A stretch of DNA of 64,000 bases from Mumia sp050632745 (GTDB lineage Bacteria; Actinomycetota; Actinomycetes; Propionibacteriales; Nocardioidaceae), in assembly GCF_050632745.1 (NCBI RefSeq), contig NZ_JBODSD010000001.1:434001-498000 (forward strand), in the 5' to 3' direction. Position 1 is the first letter of the stretch. Every line of letters starts with the position of its first letter. The position numbers and the translations under genes were made by a program. Under the pieces are notes generated by a model. The model was given only the letters and a program-made list of their open reading frames with translations, was not told the DNA's origin and ran no database searches. Shown piece after piece: positions 50,198 through 58,638 of this stretch.

Positions 50198-51847
50198 ATG
50201 AGCAAGACGAGTGCCGCTGAGACCGACGGGCGGAGGCGCATCGGCCCCCTCGCGCAGTGGGAGGCCGACCGCCTCGACGACGTGCTCGAGGAGTCCCTCC
50301 CGCAGATGCTCGCCCGCCGGCTGCCCGAGCTCGGTGACGCACCGGCGCTGCGGTGGCGGGAGGACGGCGCCTGGCGCGAGCTGTCGTACGCCGCGCTCGA
50401 CCGCGATGCCACGACGATCGCGGGCGCCCTCGCCGGGCGGTTCGCGCCGGGCGAGCGGGTCGGCGTCTGGGGCCGCAACTCCGTCCCGTACGTGGTGCTC
50501 CACTACGCGTGCGCGTACGCCGGCACGATCCTGACGCCGCTCAACACCGGGTGGAGCGACGACGAGGTCCGCCACGGCGTGGGGCTGACCACCCCGTCGA
50601 TCGTGTTCGCGGGCGCGACGTTCACCGGGGAGAGCCTCGTACCCCGCGCTTCGGGGCTGGTCGACGACGCCGAGGTCGTCGCGCTCGACGACCTGCTCGC
50701 GTGGGCCGGCTCGCAGCCGGTGGGCGACCTTCCCGACGTCGCCCCTGAGGACCCGTTCCTGATCCAGTTCACCTCCGGCACGACGGGTCGCGCCAAGGGT
50801 GCCGTCGTGAGCCACCGGGCCGCGGTCAACGGGGCGTTCCAGCGCAACCACCACGACGTGATCGGCGACGACGACGTCTGGCTCAACCCTGTCCCGTACC
50901 ACCACATCGGCGGCTCGTGCTTCGTCGTCTTCGGTGGCCCGCTCGGCGGGGGATCGTTCGTCGTGGTCGACCGATGGAGCCCCGGCGAGGCGACGGACCT
51001 GCTGCGCACCGGGGTGATCACCCGGCTCGGTGGCGTGCCGACCATGCTGGTCGACGTCCTCGACCGCCTCGGTGACTCCGCCGACGACGCAGGGATCGTG
51101 TCGGTCGGCCTCGGCGGTGCCACCGTCAGCCGTGCGCTGGTCGAACGGATCCGCGACCAGCTGGGGGCGCCGACCGTGATCGGGTACGGACAGTCGGAGT
51201 GCCCGCTCATCACCTCGACCGACGTCGCCGACGACCCGGAGACCGTGTCGCGCACCGTCGGCAGGCCGCTGCCCGGCGCGACCGTCCGCATCGCCGACGT
51301 CCTGACCGGGGAGACCTGCCCGGTCGGCGTGCCGGGCGAGATCCAGGTGCGGTCCCCGAACGTGATGGCGGGCTACTGGCAGGACCCCGACCAGACCGCC
51401 GCGACGATGACCGCCGACGGCTTCCTTCGTACGGGCGACGTCGGAGCGATGGACGAGCTCGGCTACATCGAGTTCCGCGACCGGGCGAAGGACGTCATCA
51501 TCCGCGGCGGCGAGAACATCTACCCGGCCGAGGTCGAGGAGCTGCTCGTGCAGCTCCCGCAGGTCGCGGCCGCGGTGCTGGTCGGCGTCGACGACGCGAG
51601 GCTGGGAGAGACGGTCGCCGGTGTCGTCGTGCGCGTCCCGGGGACGGAGATCTCCACCGACGAGCTGACGGCCCACCTGACCGGCAAGGTGGCACGGTTC
51701 AAGATCCCGATCGCGTGGCGGTTCGTCGACCAGCTGCCGATGACGGTGTCGGGCAAGATCCGCCGCGTCGCCGTCCGGCAGGAGACGAACGAAGCGCTGG
51801 CGTCGTCAGCCGGCCACCCCGAAGACCTCACGAGCACAAGGAGCTAG
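50198..51847 (+). CDS. Acyl-CoA synthetase (AMP-forming, ANL superfamily)
   Basis: The 549-residue enzyme has LIQFTSGTTGRAKGAVVSH, GYGQSECPL, DGFLRTGDVGAMDELGYIEF and DRAKDVIIRGGENIYPAEVEE, with MTVSGKIRRVAV carrying the catalytic Lys. It activates a fatty or ring-derived acid with ATP and CoA. It starts three bases after the SDR stop and is followed by the MaoC gene, so ligation, hydration and oxidation enzymes are made together under O9. Confidence 0.92.
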   Translation: MSKTSAAETDGRRRIGPLAQWEADRLDDVLEESLPQMLARRLPELGDAPALRWREDGAWRELSYAALDRDATTIAGALAGRFAPGERVGVWGRNSVPYVVLHYACAYAGTILTPLNTGWSDDEVRHGVGLTTPSIVFAGATFTGESLVPRASGLVDDAEVVALDDLLAWAGSQPVGDLPDVAPEDPFLIQFTSGTTGRAKGAVVSHRAAVNGAFQRNHHDVIGDDDVWLNPVPYHHIGGSCFVVFGGPLGGGSFVVVDRWSPGEATDLLRTGVITRLGGVPTMLVDVLDRLGDSADDAGIVSVGLGGATVSRALVERIRDQLGAPTVIGYGQSECPLITSTDVADDPETVSRTVGRPLPGATVRIADVLTGETCPVGVPGEIQVRSPNVMAGYWQDPDQTAATMTADGFLRTGDVGAMDELGYIEFRDRAKDVIIRGGENIYPAEVEELLVQLPQVAAAVLVGVDDARLGETVAGVVVRVPGTEISTDELTAHLTGKVARFKIPIAWRFVDQLPMTVSGKIRRVAVRQETNEALASSAGHPEDLTSTRS

Positions 51848-51851
51848 CCCG

Positions 51852-52730
51852 ATGCCGATCGACCCCTCCGCCGCCCTCGGCGCGACGCCCGCAGTGACGC
51901 AGATCAGCTGGCAGGAGTCCGACGTCCTCCTCTACCACCTCGCGCTCGGCGCCGGTGCCGATCCGACCGACGTGCGGCAGCTCGCGTACGCGACCGAGAG
52001 CGGCAAGGAGGTCCTGCCGACCTTCGCGGTGGTGGCGCCGACCCTCCGGGCGACGGCGCCCCCGGCCGTCAGCTACCCGGGAGTCGACGTGGACCTCCGG
52101 ACGATCCTGCACGCGAGCCAGCGGGTCGAGCTGCACCGCCCGATCCCGCGCGACGGCAAGGCAGAGGTGTCCACCGGCGTCGCCGCCCTCTACGACAAGG
52201 GGTCGGCCGCGATCATCGTCGTGGACAGCGAGGCGGTGGGCTCCGACGGCGAGCCGCTGTGGACGTCGAGCATGCGGATGTACTCCCGCGGTGAGGGCGG
52301 GTTCGGCGGCGACCGAGGTCCCGACGGACCGCCGGCGCTGCCCGACCGGGCGCCGGACCACATCCTGGAGACGACGATCCTCCCGCAGCAGGCGCTGCTG
52401 TACCGCCTGCTCGGGGACCGGAACCCGCTCCACAGCGATCCGGCGGTCGCGTCCGCGGCAGGCTTCCCGCGCCCGATCCTGCACGGGCTGTGCACCTACG
52501 GGGCGGTCTGCCAGGCCGTCGTCGACCGCGTCCTCGACGGGCGTGCGTCGGCCGTGCGGTCGCTCGAGGCGCGGTTCGCCGGAGTCGTGTTCCCCGGTGA
52601 GACGCTGCGGACGGCGGTGTGGGTCACGCCGGGCCGTATCTTGTTCACCACCGAGGTCGCGAGCCGCGACGGCGCTCCTGCGCTGACCGGTGGCGAGCTG
52701 GTGCTGGCCGGCTCGGAGGGGGACGCATGA
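51852..52730 (+). CDS. MaoC-like enoyl-CoA hydratase 2
   Basis: The 292-residue double-hotdog protein has the hydratase 2 motif YRLLGDRNPLHSDPAVASAA followed by FPRPILHGLCTYG, with the catalytic Asp and His. The N-terminal hotdog half lacks this motif, as in MFE-2 and mycobacterial HtdY-type enzymes. It hydrates trans-2-enoyl-CoA to (3R)-hydroxyacyl-CoA, the substrate expected for the MFE-2-like SDR at 49328. Its stop overlaps the crotonase start by four bases. Confidence 0.9.
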   Translation: MPIDPSAALGATPAVTQISWQESDVLLYHLALGAGADPTDVRQLAYATESGKEVLPTFAVVAPTLRATAPPAVSYPGVDVDLRTILHASQRVELHRPIPRDGKAEVSTGVAALYDKGSAAIIVVDSEAVGSDGEPLWTSSMRMYSRGEGGFGGDRGPDGPPALPDRAPDHILETTILPQQALLYRLLGDRNPLHSDPAVASAAGFPRPILHGLCTYGAVCQAVVDRVLDGRASAVRSLEARFAGVVFPGETLRTAVWVTPGRILFTTEVASRDGAPALTGGELVLAGSEGDA

Positions 52731-53491
52731 GCATCGAGGTCGCGCGCGACGGCGGGGTCGTCGAGATCACCCTGAACGCGCCTGAGCGCCGCAACGCGCT
52801 CAGTCCCGAGGAGTTCGCGGAGCTGGGCGACGTGCTGCGTCAGGTCGCGGGGTCGTCGGCCGACCGGGCCGTCCTGATCACGGGCGCTCCGGGTGCGTTC
52901 TGCTCGGGCGCACACCTTGCGGAGACGGTGCCGGACGACTCGGTGGTCGCGATCATGGGCCGCATCCACGAGGCCGCGCGCGCCCTCCACCGGCTCCCGC
53001 AGCCGGTCGTCGCCGCGGTCGGCGGCCCGGCGTACGGGGCGGGCATGAGCATCGCCCTCGCCGCCGACCTCACGCTCGCGTCGGAGCGGGCGGTGTTCTG
53101 CCAGGTCTTCGTCAAGCGCGGCCTGGTCCCTGACTTCGGGAGCTCGTGGCTGCTGCCGCGCATCGTCGGCATGCAGGCGGCGAAGCGGCTCGCGCTCCTC
53201 GGGGAGCCCGTCGGCGCGGACGAGGCGGCGGCGCTCGGCATCGTCGCGGAGGTCGTCCCCGACGACACCCTTGCCGTGCGCGCCCGCGAGGTCGCCTGCA
53301 GGTTGGCCGCGGGTGCACCGGTCGCGCAGCGGCTGACCAAGCAGCTGCTCCACGCCTCGTACGAGACGTCCTTCGACACCCAGCTCGATGCCGAGGCGGC
53401 CGCGGCGGCGGTCGCGACGGGGACCTCGGACGTGGCGGAGGCGTTCGCGGCGTTCGCGCAGAAGCGCGACCCGGTCTTCACGGGACGGTGA
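52727..53491 (+). CDS. Crotonase-family enoyl-CoA hydratase/isomerase
   Basis: The 254-residue protein has GAFCSGAHLAET for the oxyanion hole and GGPAYGAGMSIALAADL in the core. The two Glu of classical hydratases are absent, and Asp in RGLVPDFGSSWLLPR is the likely acid residue, a pattern shared with the protein at 55210 and common in isomerases and other crotonases. It closes the O9 operon. It may shift double bonds or hydrate an unusual enoyl-CoA. Confidence 0.87.
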   Translation: MSIEVARDGGVVEITLNAPERRNALSPEEFAELGDVLRQVAGSSADRAVLITGAPGAFCSGAHLAETVPDDSVVAIMGRIHEAARALHRLPQPVVAAVGGPAYGAGMSIALAADLTLASERAVFCQVFVKRGLVPDFGSSWLLPRIVGMQAAKRLALLGEPVGADEAAALGIVAEVVPDDTLAVRAREVACRLAAGAPVAQRLTKQLLHASYETSFDTQLDAEAAAAAVATGTSDVAEAFAAFAQKRDPVFTGR

Positions 53492-53501
53492 CGGCTGCGG
53501 C

Positions 53502-54320
53502 TCACCCTGCCGGGAAGCCGCGTCGGCGGTAGCCCTCGGGGTCGATCTCGTCGCGCAGGAGCGCCACCTGCGCGACGGTCGGCGGCGGGGTCACCTCGAC
53601 GTCGGCGATCACGGGGACGAAGCCGGTGGCCGCGAGCACCTCGTCGACCGTGTGCCCCTCGTGCACCGTGCGCAGGCGCATGCGCTGCGAGGACGGCGCG
53701 AAGTCGAACACGGCGAGGTTCGTGACGACCAGTGCCGGCCCGCCACCGAACCCGCGACGCGCGCGCTCGCCGTACCCGTCGAGGTAGCCGACGCCGGACC
53801 GGAAGTCGACGCGCTCGACCAGCGTGCGCGGGTTGTGGTCGGTGACGACGTAGACGATCCGCTTGTCGAGCACGCTCATGTCGGCCAGGCCCGCCGTCCC
53901 CGAGAGGCGTACGCGGGGGTGGTGGTAGTCGCCGACGACCGAGATGTTCGCGTTGCCGAAGGCGTCGAGCTGAGCGGCGCCGGCGAAGAACGTGCGGAAG
54001 CGCCGCGGATCGGCGATCCAGTCCCAGAGCTCGGTCGCCACGTCGACGTACATGAGGGCGCTGTCCCACAGCGGCCACTCGAAGGTCGACGCCGTCAGCC
54101 GTGGGCGCGACGGCGAGACGCCCGTCCCGCCAGCCACCCACACGAGTCCGGGCGCATGCGTCCGCCGGGCCATCTCGATCGCGCAGACGGGGACGAACGA
54201 CGACAGGCCGTTGAGCACCTGGTCGTCGTCCGCGAGCTCGGCAGCAAGACGGCTCACCACGAGCTCGTCGACGGTGTAGTCGGTGGACGGAGCACCGGCC
54301 GGCGGCGCAGCGCCGCTCAC
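53502..54320 (-). CDS. Class I CoA-transferase-like beta subunit (IpdB-like)
   Basis: The 272-residue protein has the glutaconate-CoA-transferase beta plan: TVDELVVSRLAAEL, FFAGAAQLDAFGNANISVVGD and LSGTAGLADMS. Where CoA-transferases carry the catalytic Glu in a Y-E-A-G type motif this protein reads LVWVAGG, so it may not transfer CoA. The same is true of IpdAB, a related ring-cleaving hydrolase of steroid catabolism. GTG 54320 overlaps the alpha subunit stop. Specific identity remains uncertain. Confidence 0.78.
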   Translation of the reverse strand: MSGAAPPAGAPSTDYTVDELVVSRLAAELADDDQVLNGLSSFVPVCAIEMARRTHAPGLVWVAGGTGVSPSRPRLTASTFEWPLWDSALMYVDVATELWDWIADPRRFRTFFAGAAQLDAFGNANISVVGDYHHPRVRLSGTAGLADMSVLDKRIVYVVTDHNPRTLVERVDFRSGVGYLDGYGERARRGFGGGPALVVTNLAVFDFAPSSQRMRLRTVHEGHTVDEVLAATGFVPVIADVEVTPPPTVAQVALLRDEIDPEGYRRRGFPAG

Positions 54321-55204
54321 GACGCCCGCTCCAGCGTGAGCGCGGCGAGGCGGTCGACGCCGACGCGGGCGAGGTAGTCGTCGTGCGTCGCTGGTCCGTC
54401 GACGTGCGAGGCCAGGAACGCCTCGGCATCGGCAGGCACGCGCGACGCGTCCGCCCAGGACTGGAACGCCTCGGCGTCGTAGTCGTAGCGCGGGAAGAGC
54501 GACGTGGGATGGGCTCCGTACGGGGCGAGGACGACGGCGTCCACCGCGAATCCCGGGAGGATGGTCCGCTCCGGGTGCTCGCGCAGCGTGTCGGCGTCGA
54601 CGATCTCCTCGACGCTGACGACCACCCGGTCGCTGGCCCGCGGCAGCAGCGTGGTCATCGGGTGGCGCGGGCCAGGGTCGAGGGCCACGTTGCCATCGGC
54701 GTCGGCCCGATGGGCGTGCAGCAGCGCGACGTCGGGGCGGAGTGCCTGACAGGCCACGACCGGCGGGCCTCCGAAGGGGTCGTCGACCACCGCGAGATGG
54801 GCGTTGCCGACGGTCAGGAGGTCGGAGCCGAGCATGCCGCGCGTCGGCAGGAACGGGAGCCCGCGGGCGGCCGCGCCCAGGCGCGCGAGCAGCGCGGTCT
54901 CGGACAGCTCCTCGAGCTGTACGGCGCCGGACTCGACGGCGCGCCGGACCTGGCGGCACATGCCGTAGCTCTCCATCGTCACGGCCGCGGTGGTCAGGCG
55001 TGCGAGTGCGCCGCGGGTCGCGAGCCAGTCCAGGGCCATCGACCCGCTGAGCGAGACGGCATGGAGCTCACGCCGGCCGGCCGCGAGGAGTGCGCGCACG
55101 AGGCTCATCGGCGCGCACTGCGTGGGACCGGCCTGGAGCCCGACGACGTCTCCGTCACGGACGAGTCCGACCGCCTCCGCGGCCGTCATCACCTTGTCCG
55201 GCAT
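54317..55204 (-). CDS. Class I CoA-transferase-like alpha subunit (IpdA-like)
   Basis: The 295-residue protein has MTAAEAVGLVRDGDVVGLQAG at the start, ELSETALLARLGAAARGLPFLPTRGMLGSDLL, and VALLHAHRADADGNVAL. This is the glutaconate-CoA-transferase alpha/IpdA pattern. It pairs with the beta subunit, whose start overlaps its stop. The operon also holds the crotonase at 55210, whose stop is five bases upstream of this ATG. In steroid degraders a crotonase (EchA20) and IpdAB act in successive ring-opening steps, so this three-gene set is suggestive. Confidence 0.8.
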   Translation of the reverse strand: MPDKVMTAAEAVGLVRDGDVVGLQAGPTQCAPMSLVRALLAAGRRELHAVSLSGSMALDWLATRGALARLTTAAVTMESYGMCRQVRRAVESGAVQLEELSETALLARLGAAARGLPFLPTRGMLGSDLLTVGNAHLAVVDDPFGGPPVVACQALRPDVALLHAHRADADGNVALDPGPRHPMTTLLPRASDRVVVSVEEIVDADTLREHPERTILPGFAVDAVVLAPYGAHPTSLFPRYDYDAEAFQSWADASRVPADAEAFLASHVDGPATHDDYLARVGVDRLAALTLERAS

Positions 55205-55209
55205 CGGCG

Positions 55210-56121
55210 TCACTCCTTGGCGAGTCGCGGTGGGACGTACGCCGGTGCGGGGAGGGTGGCGAAGACGTCGGGGAGGTCGGTGCTGACGCGGGCACGGAAG
55301 TGCGGGGCGCGCTTCTCGAGGAACGCCGTCACGCCCTCGCGGACGTCGGCGCTGGTGCTGCGGGCGTCGAGCGCACGGGTCTCGATCTCGTGCGCGCGCA
55401 CCGGATGAGGGAGCTCCAGCGACCGCCACAGCATCCGGCGGGCGAGCGAGGCCGACACCGGGGCCGCGTGCGTGCTGATGCGCTCGGCGATCGCGTACGC
55501 CTCGTCCATCAGGCGGTCCGCCGGGTGCACCGCGTGCAGCAGGCCCTTGGCGAGTGCCTCGTCGGCGGTGATCTTGCGGGACGTCAGGATCCACTCCTGC
55601 GCGGTCGACATGCCGACGAGCCGGGGGAGGAACCAGCTCGAGCACGACTCGGGGACGAGCCCCCGCGCGGTGAACACGAAGCCGATGGTCGTCTCCGGAG
55701 TCGCCAGGCGCAGGTCCGCGGGCAGGGTGAGCGACGCGCCGCCGCCGACCGCCGGACCGTTGAGAGCGACGATGACGGGCTTGAGCGCGTCGTAGATCCG
55801 CAGGGCCATGACGCCGCCGGCGTCCCTGCGCGGCTCGCGCCACGACACCGTGTCGCCGACGGCGCTCGGTGCGCCGGGCGGCTCGTCCTTGCCGAACCAG
55901 TCGGCGAAGGTCCCGGCGCCGGCGCTCAGGTCGGCGCCCGCGGAGAAGACGCGGCCGGCTCCCGTGAGCACGATGCAGCGCACGTCGTCGTCGGCGTCGC
56001 ACCGGTCGAACAGCGCGACGAGCTCGTCGAGCATCGACTCGCTCAGGGCGTTGAGCGAGTCCGGTCGCGACAACGTGAGGGTCGCGACGTGGTGGTCGAG
56101 GGCGAACGCGACGTCGCTCAT
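55210..56121 (-). CDS. Crotonase-family protein, ring-hydrolase-like candidate
   Basis: The 303-residue protein has RVFSAGADLSAGAGTF and ALNGPAVGGGASLTLPADLRLAT. Both Glu of classical hydratases are absent, and Glu in RGLVPESCSSWFLPR takes the acid position. It is about 45 residues longer than the other crotonases here. ATG 56121 follows GGAGGGG. It leads the operon with the CoA-transferase-like pair and is divergent from an acyl-CoA dehydrogenase across O10. Hydratase, isomerase or C-C hydrolase activity is possible. Confidence 0.85.
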   Translation of the reverse strand: MSDVAFALDHHVATLTLSRPDSLNALSESMLDELVALFDRCDADDDVRCIVLTGAGRVFSAGADLSAGAGTFADWFGKDEPPGAPSAVGDTVSWREPRRDAGGVMALRIYDALKPVIVALNGPAVGGGASLTLPADLRLATPETTIGFVFTARGLVPESCSSWFLPRLVGMSTAQEWILTSRKITADEALAKGLLHAVHPADRLMDEAYAIAERISTHAAPVSASLARRMLWRSLELPHPVRAHEIETRALDARSTSADVREGVTAFLEKRAPHFRARVSTDLPDVFATLPAPAYVPPRLAKE

Positions 56122-56158
56122 GGATCCCCTCCCTGCCGGCACTGTCGCTGCACTCTAG

Positions 56159-56174
56159 TCAACCGACTGGTTGG
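56159..56174. promoter_or_regulatory. Regulon operator O10 (TCAACC-GACT-GGTTGG), divergent promoter
   Basis: Identical in all 16 positions to O1. It lies between starts at 56121 (minus) and 56220 (plus). TAGGGT at 56184-56189 is a possible plus-strand -10. Confidence 0.7.
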
Positions 56175-56219
56175 CTGGCAAGGTAGGGTGCAGCACTCCG
56201 AACCGGTGAAGAGGTTGGC

Positions 56220-57374
56220 ATGGACTTTCGAGAATCACCCGAGCACGCGGCGATCCGAGCGGCGGTCGCCGAGATCGGGGCGAGCTTCGGCCACGACTAC
56301 TTCGTGAAGTGCACGACGGGCGGTGTATTCGTCGACGAGCTGTGGAGCACCGTGTTCGGGCAGGGTTTCGGCGGCGTCAACCTCCCCGAGGAGTACGGCG
56401 GGGGTGGCGGCGGCATCTACGAGATGGCGATCGTGATCGAGGAGCTCGCGGCCCAGGGATGCCCGTTGATCTTCCTCATCGTCGCCGGCATGTGCGGCCC
56501 CATCATCGACGACTTCGGGACCGACGACCAGAAGCGCCGCTGGCTCCCGGCGCTCGCGTCCGGCCAGCAGAAGATGTCGTTCGCGATCACCGAGTCCGGC
56601 TCAGGCTCGAACGCCCCGAACCTCGCGACCACCGCCCGTCTCGAGAACGGGAGCTGGCGGCTGTCGGGGCAGAAGCAGTACATCACTGGGATCGACGTCG
56701 CCGACGCGGTGCTGGTCGTCGCGCGCACCGGGACCGATGCCAAGGGCCGCTCGGAGCTCGGGCTGTTCATCGTCGAGACCGACCGGCCCGGACTGGAGTA
56801 CCAGCCGATCCCGATGGAGATCAAGGAGCCGGACCGGCAGTTCTCGGTGTTCCTCGACGGCGTCGACGTCCCCCAGGCGAACCTCGTCGGCGGCGTCCCG
56901 GGGAAGGGGATGCTTCAGGTCTTCTCGGGCCTCAACCCCGAGCGGATCAACGTCGCGGCACAGGCGGTCGGGCTGGGGCGCTACTTCATGGGCAAGGCGG
57001 TGTCGTACGCGAAGAGCCGCGACGTGTGGGGTCAGCCGATCGGCGCGCACCAGGGCGTCTCCCACCCCTTGGCCGAGGCGAAGATCCAGATCGAGCTCTC
57101 GCGCCTGATGGCGTACAAGGCCGCCTGGGAGTTCGACCACGGCGAGCCCACCGTCGGGGAGTCGGCGTCGGTCGCCAAGCTGGCCGCTGCCGACGCGGTG
57201 CTGTTCGCCTTCGACCAGGCCGTGCAGGTCCACGGCGGCAACGCGTTCGCCAGCGAGTACGGGATCGCCGACCTGTGGGGCCTCACGCGCCTCATGCGGT
57301 CGGCGCCGGTGAGCCGCGAGATGGTGTTGAACTACGTCGCGCAGCACACCCTCGGCCTCCCGCGGTCGTACTGA
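56220..57374 (+). CDS. Acyl-CoA dehydrogenase, single-subunit type
   Basis: The 384-residue flavoprotein has FAITESGSGSNAPNLATTAR, GQKQYITGIDVADAVLVVART and QVHGGNAFASEYGIADLWGL. The C-terminal RSAPVSREMVLNYVAQHTLG holds a Glu where the catalytic base normally sits. MDFRESPEHAAIRAAVAEIG opens the helical domain. Unlike the pairs at 38.3 and 42.7 kb it has no small partner. It is the plus-strand gene of O10, and a long stem-loop follows its stop. Confidence 0.9.
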   Translation: MDFRESPEHAAIRAAVAEIGASFGHDYFVKCTTGGVFVDELWSTVFGQGFGGVNLPEEYGGGGGGIYEMAIVIEELAAQGCPLIFLIVAGMCGPIIDDFGTDDQKRRWLPALASGQQKMSFAITESGSGSNAPNLATTARLENGSWRLSGQKQYITGIDVADAVLVVARTGTDAKGRSELGLFIVETDRPGLEYQPIPMEIKEPDRQFSVFLDGVDVPQANLVGGVPGKGMLQVFSGLNPERINVAAQAVGLGRYFMGKAVSYAKSRDVWGQPIGAHQGVSHPLAEAKIQIELSRLMAYKAAWEFDHGEPTVGESASVAKLAAADAVLFAFDQAVQVHGGNAFASEYGIADLWGLTRLMRSAPVSREMVLNYVAQHTLGLPRSY

Positions 57375-57398
57375 CCCTCCGGTCCCCTTCCATCCCCA

Positions 57399-57459
57399 CC
57401 GCGTTGGTGCGTGAGTGGTCACCGGCCTCGTCCGCGTGACCACCCATGCACCAACGCGG
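57399..57459. terminator. Long inverted repeat (24-bp arms) between convergent genes
   Basis: The arms at 57399-57422 and 57436-57459 match at 22 of 24 positions around a 13-base loop. Each arm combines CCGCGTTGGTGC with a GTGGTCAC segment. It fills the gap between the ends at 57374 and 57468, so a bidirectional terminator is the simplest role. The length and near-perfect pairing also resemble a REP/MITE-like dispersed element. Confidence 0.65.
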
Positions 57460-57467
57460 AGGGTGGG

Positions 57468-58601
57468 TCACCGGATGACGGTCGGGACGGGGCGCGGGCG
57501 GCGGGCAAGGGGGTCAGGGATGGTCCGCAGGTCGGCGGCCGGGTACGCGAACCCGGGCGCGAGCAGGATCCCGGGCGGTGCGGCGACCACCGAGGCCGCT
57601 GCCTGGACCAGCTGTACGGCGGTGGCCAGGTTCGCGGCGGACTGCCGGTCGTCGACGCCGAAGACGTCGTGGGTGTCGGAGGTGAACAGGTCGGCGCGGG
57701 TCCGGACGTCGATCGGCAGGCCCTCGACGGCCACCTCGTACATGTCGGGCGAGCTCAGCACGATCGTGGGGTCGACGAGGTCGGCGTCGAGGTACCACAG
57801 CTCGCGGATCGAGAGCACGGTCTCGCCGCCGACCACCCCGGACCACGTCCCGTCCACGACGGCGACCGTACCCTCCTCGACCGTCACCCCGGCGCACTCC
57901 AGCGTCCGCGGGCTCGGCACGTAGTCGACCTCCGCGACGAGCTCGTCCAGCTCGAGCCCCAGCAGGTGGCCCAGCCCCGCGAGGCACTCGAAGTAGTAGC
58001 GGCTGAGGATCTCCTTGCGCGTGCGCGACCCGAGCCGCTCGGGCCGCTTGCCGAAGCCGATCGCGGCGATGATCTCGCCGGCGTGGTGGCTGAGGTCGCA
58101 CACCTCGCGGACCGCGATCGACGACACGGAGGTGCACAGGCTCGCGCTGGTCAGGGCGAAGCGCTCCACGAACCACCCGGGGTGCACGCCGGTCCCGTGC
58201 AGGGTCGTGCCGCCCGCTGCGCACGCGTCCTCCAACGGTCGTACGTAGTCCTCGCCGTGCTGCCACGGGAAGAAGTACGCCGTGGTGGTGACGACGTTCT
58301 TGCCCGAGCGCAGCAGCCGGGTGATCTCCTCGTGCCGCGCGGACTCGTCCGGCGTCGACGCCCCGGCGTAGAGGACGACGTCGGCGTCGAGCGTGTAGAT
58401 CGCCTCCTTGTCGTCGGTGATCGCGATGCCGCACGGCTCCTCGCCGATGTACGCGAAGGCATCCTGGCCGACCTTCGACGGCGAGTACGCCAGGCATCCG
58501 ACGAGCTCGAGCTCGGGGCGGCGGGCGATCTCGCGCAACGCCTGCGAGCCGGTGTAGCCGGGTCCCCAGACGACGACGCGGTACGGACGGGTGCGCTCCA
58601 T
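57468..58601 (-). CDS. DapB-like NAD(P)-dependent dehydrogenase
   Basis: The 377-residue protein has a Rossmann start VVVWGPGYTGSQALREIARR, then CLAYSPSKVGQDAFAYIG and GKNVVTTTAYFFPW, resembling the dihydrodipicolinate-reductase/2,4-diaminopentanoate dehydrogenase group. Actinobacterial members next to acyl-CoA genes have no firm function. ATG 58601 follows GGAGG at a somewhat long distance. It is fourth and last in the minus-strand run that starts with the thiolase at 61490, with a 37-base gap before it. Confidence 0.78.
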   Translation of the reverse strand: MERTRPYRVVVWGPGYTGSQALREIARRPELELVGCLAYSPSKVGQDAFAYIGEEPCGIAITDDKEAIYTLDADVVLYAGASTPDESARHEEITRLLRSGKNVVTTTAYFFPWQHGEDYVRPLEDACAAGGTTLHGTGVHPGWFVERFALTSASLCTSVSSIAVREVCDLSHHAGEIIAAIGFGKRPERLGSRTRKEILSRYYFECLAGLGHLLGLELDELVAEVDYVPSPRTLECAGVTVEEGTVAVVDGTWSGVVGGETVLSIRELWYLDADLVDPTIVLSSPDMYEVAVEGLPIDVRTRADLFTSDTHDVFGVDDRQSAANLATAVQLVQAAASVVAAPPGILLAPGFAYPAADLRTIPDPLARRPRPVPTVIR

Positions 58602-58638
58602 GGGCGGGGACCTCCAGGGTCTCGGGGCAGGGCGGCGG

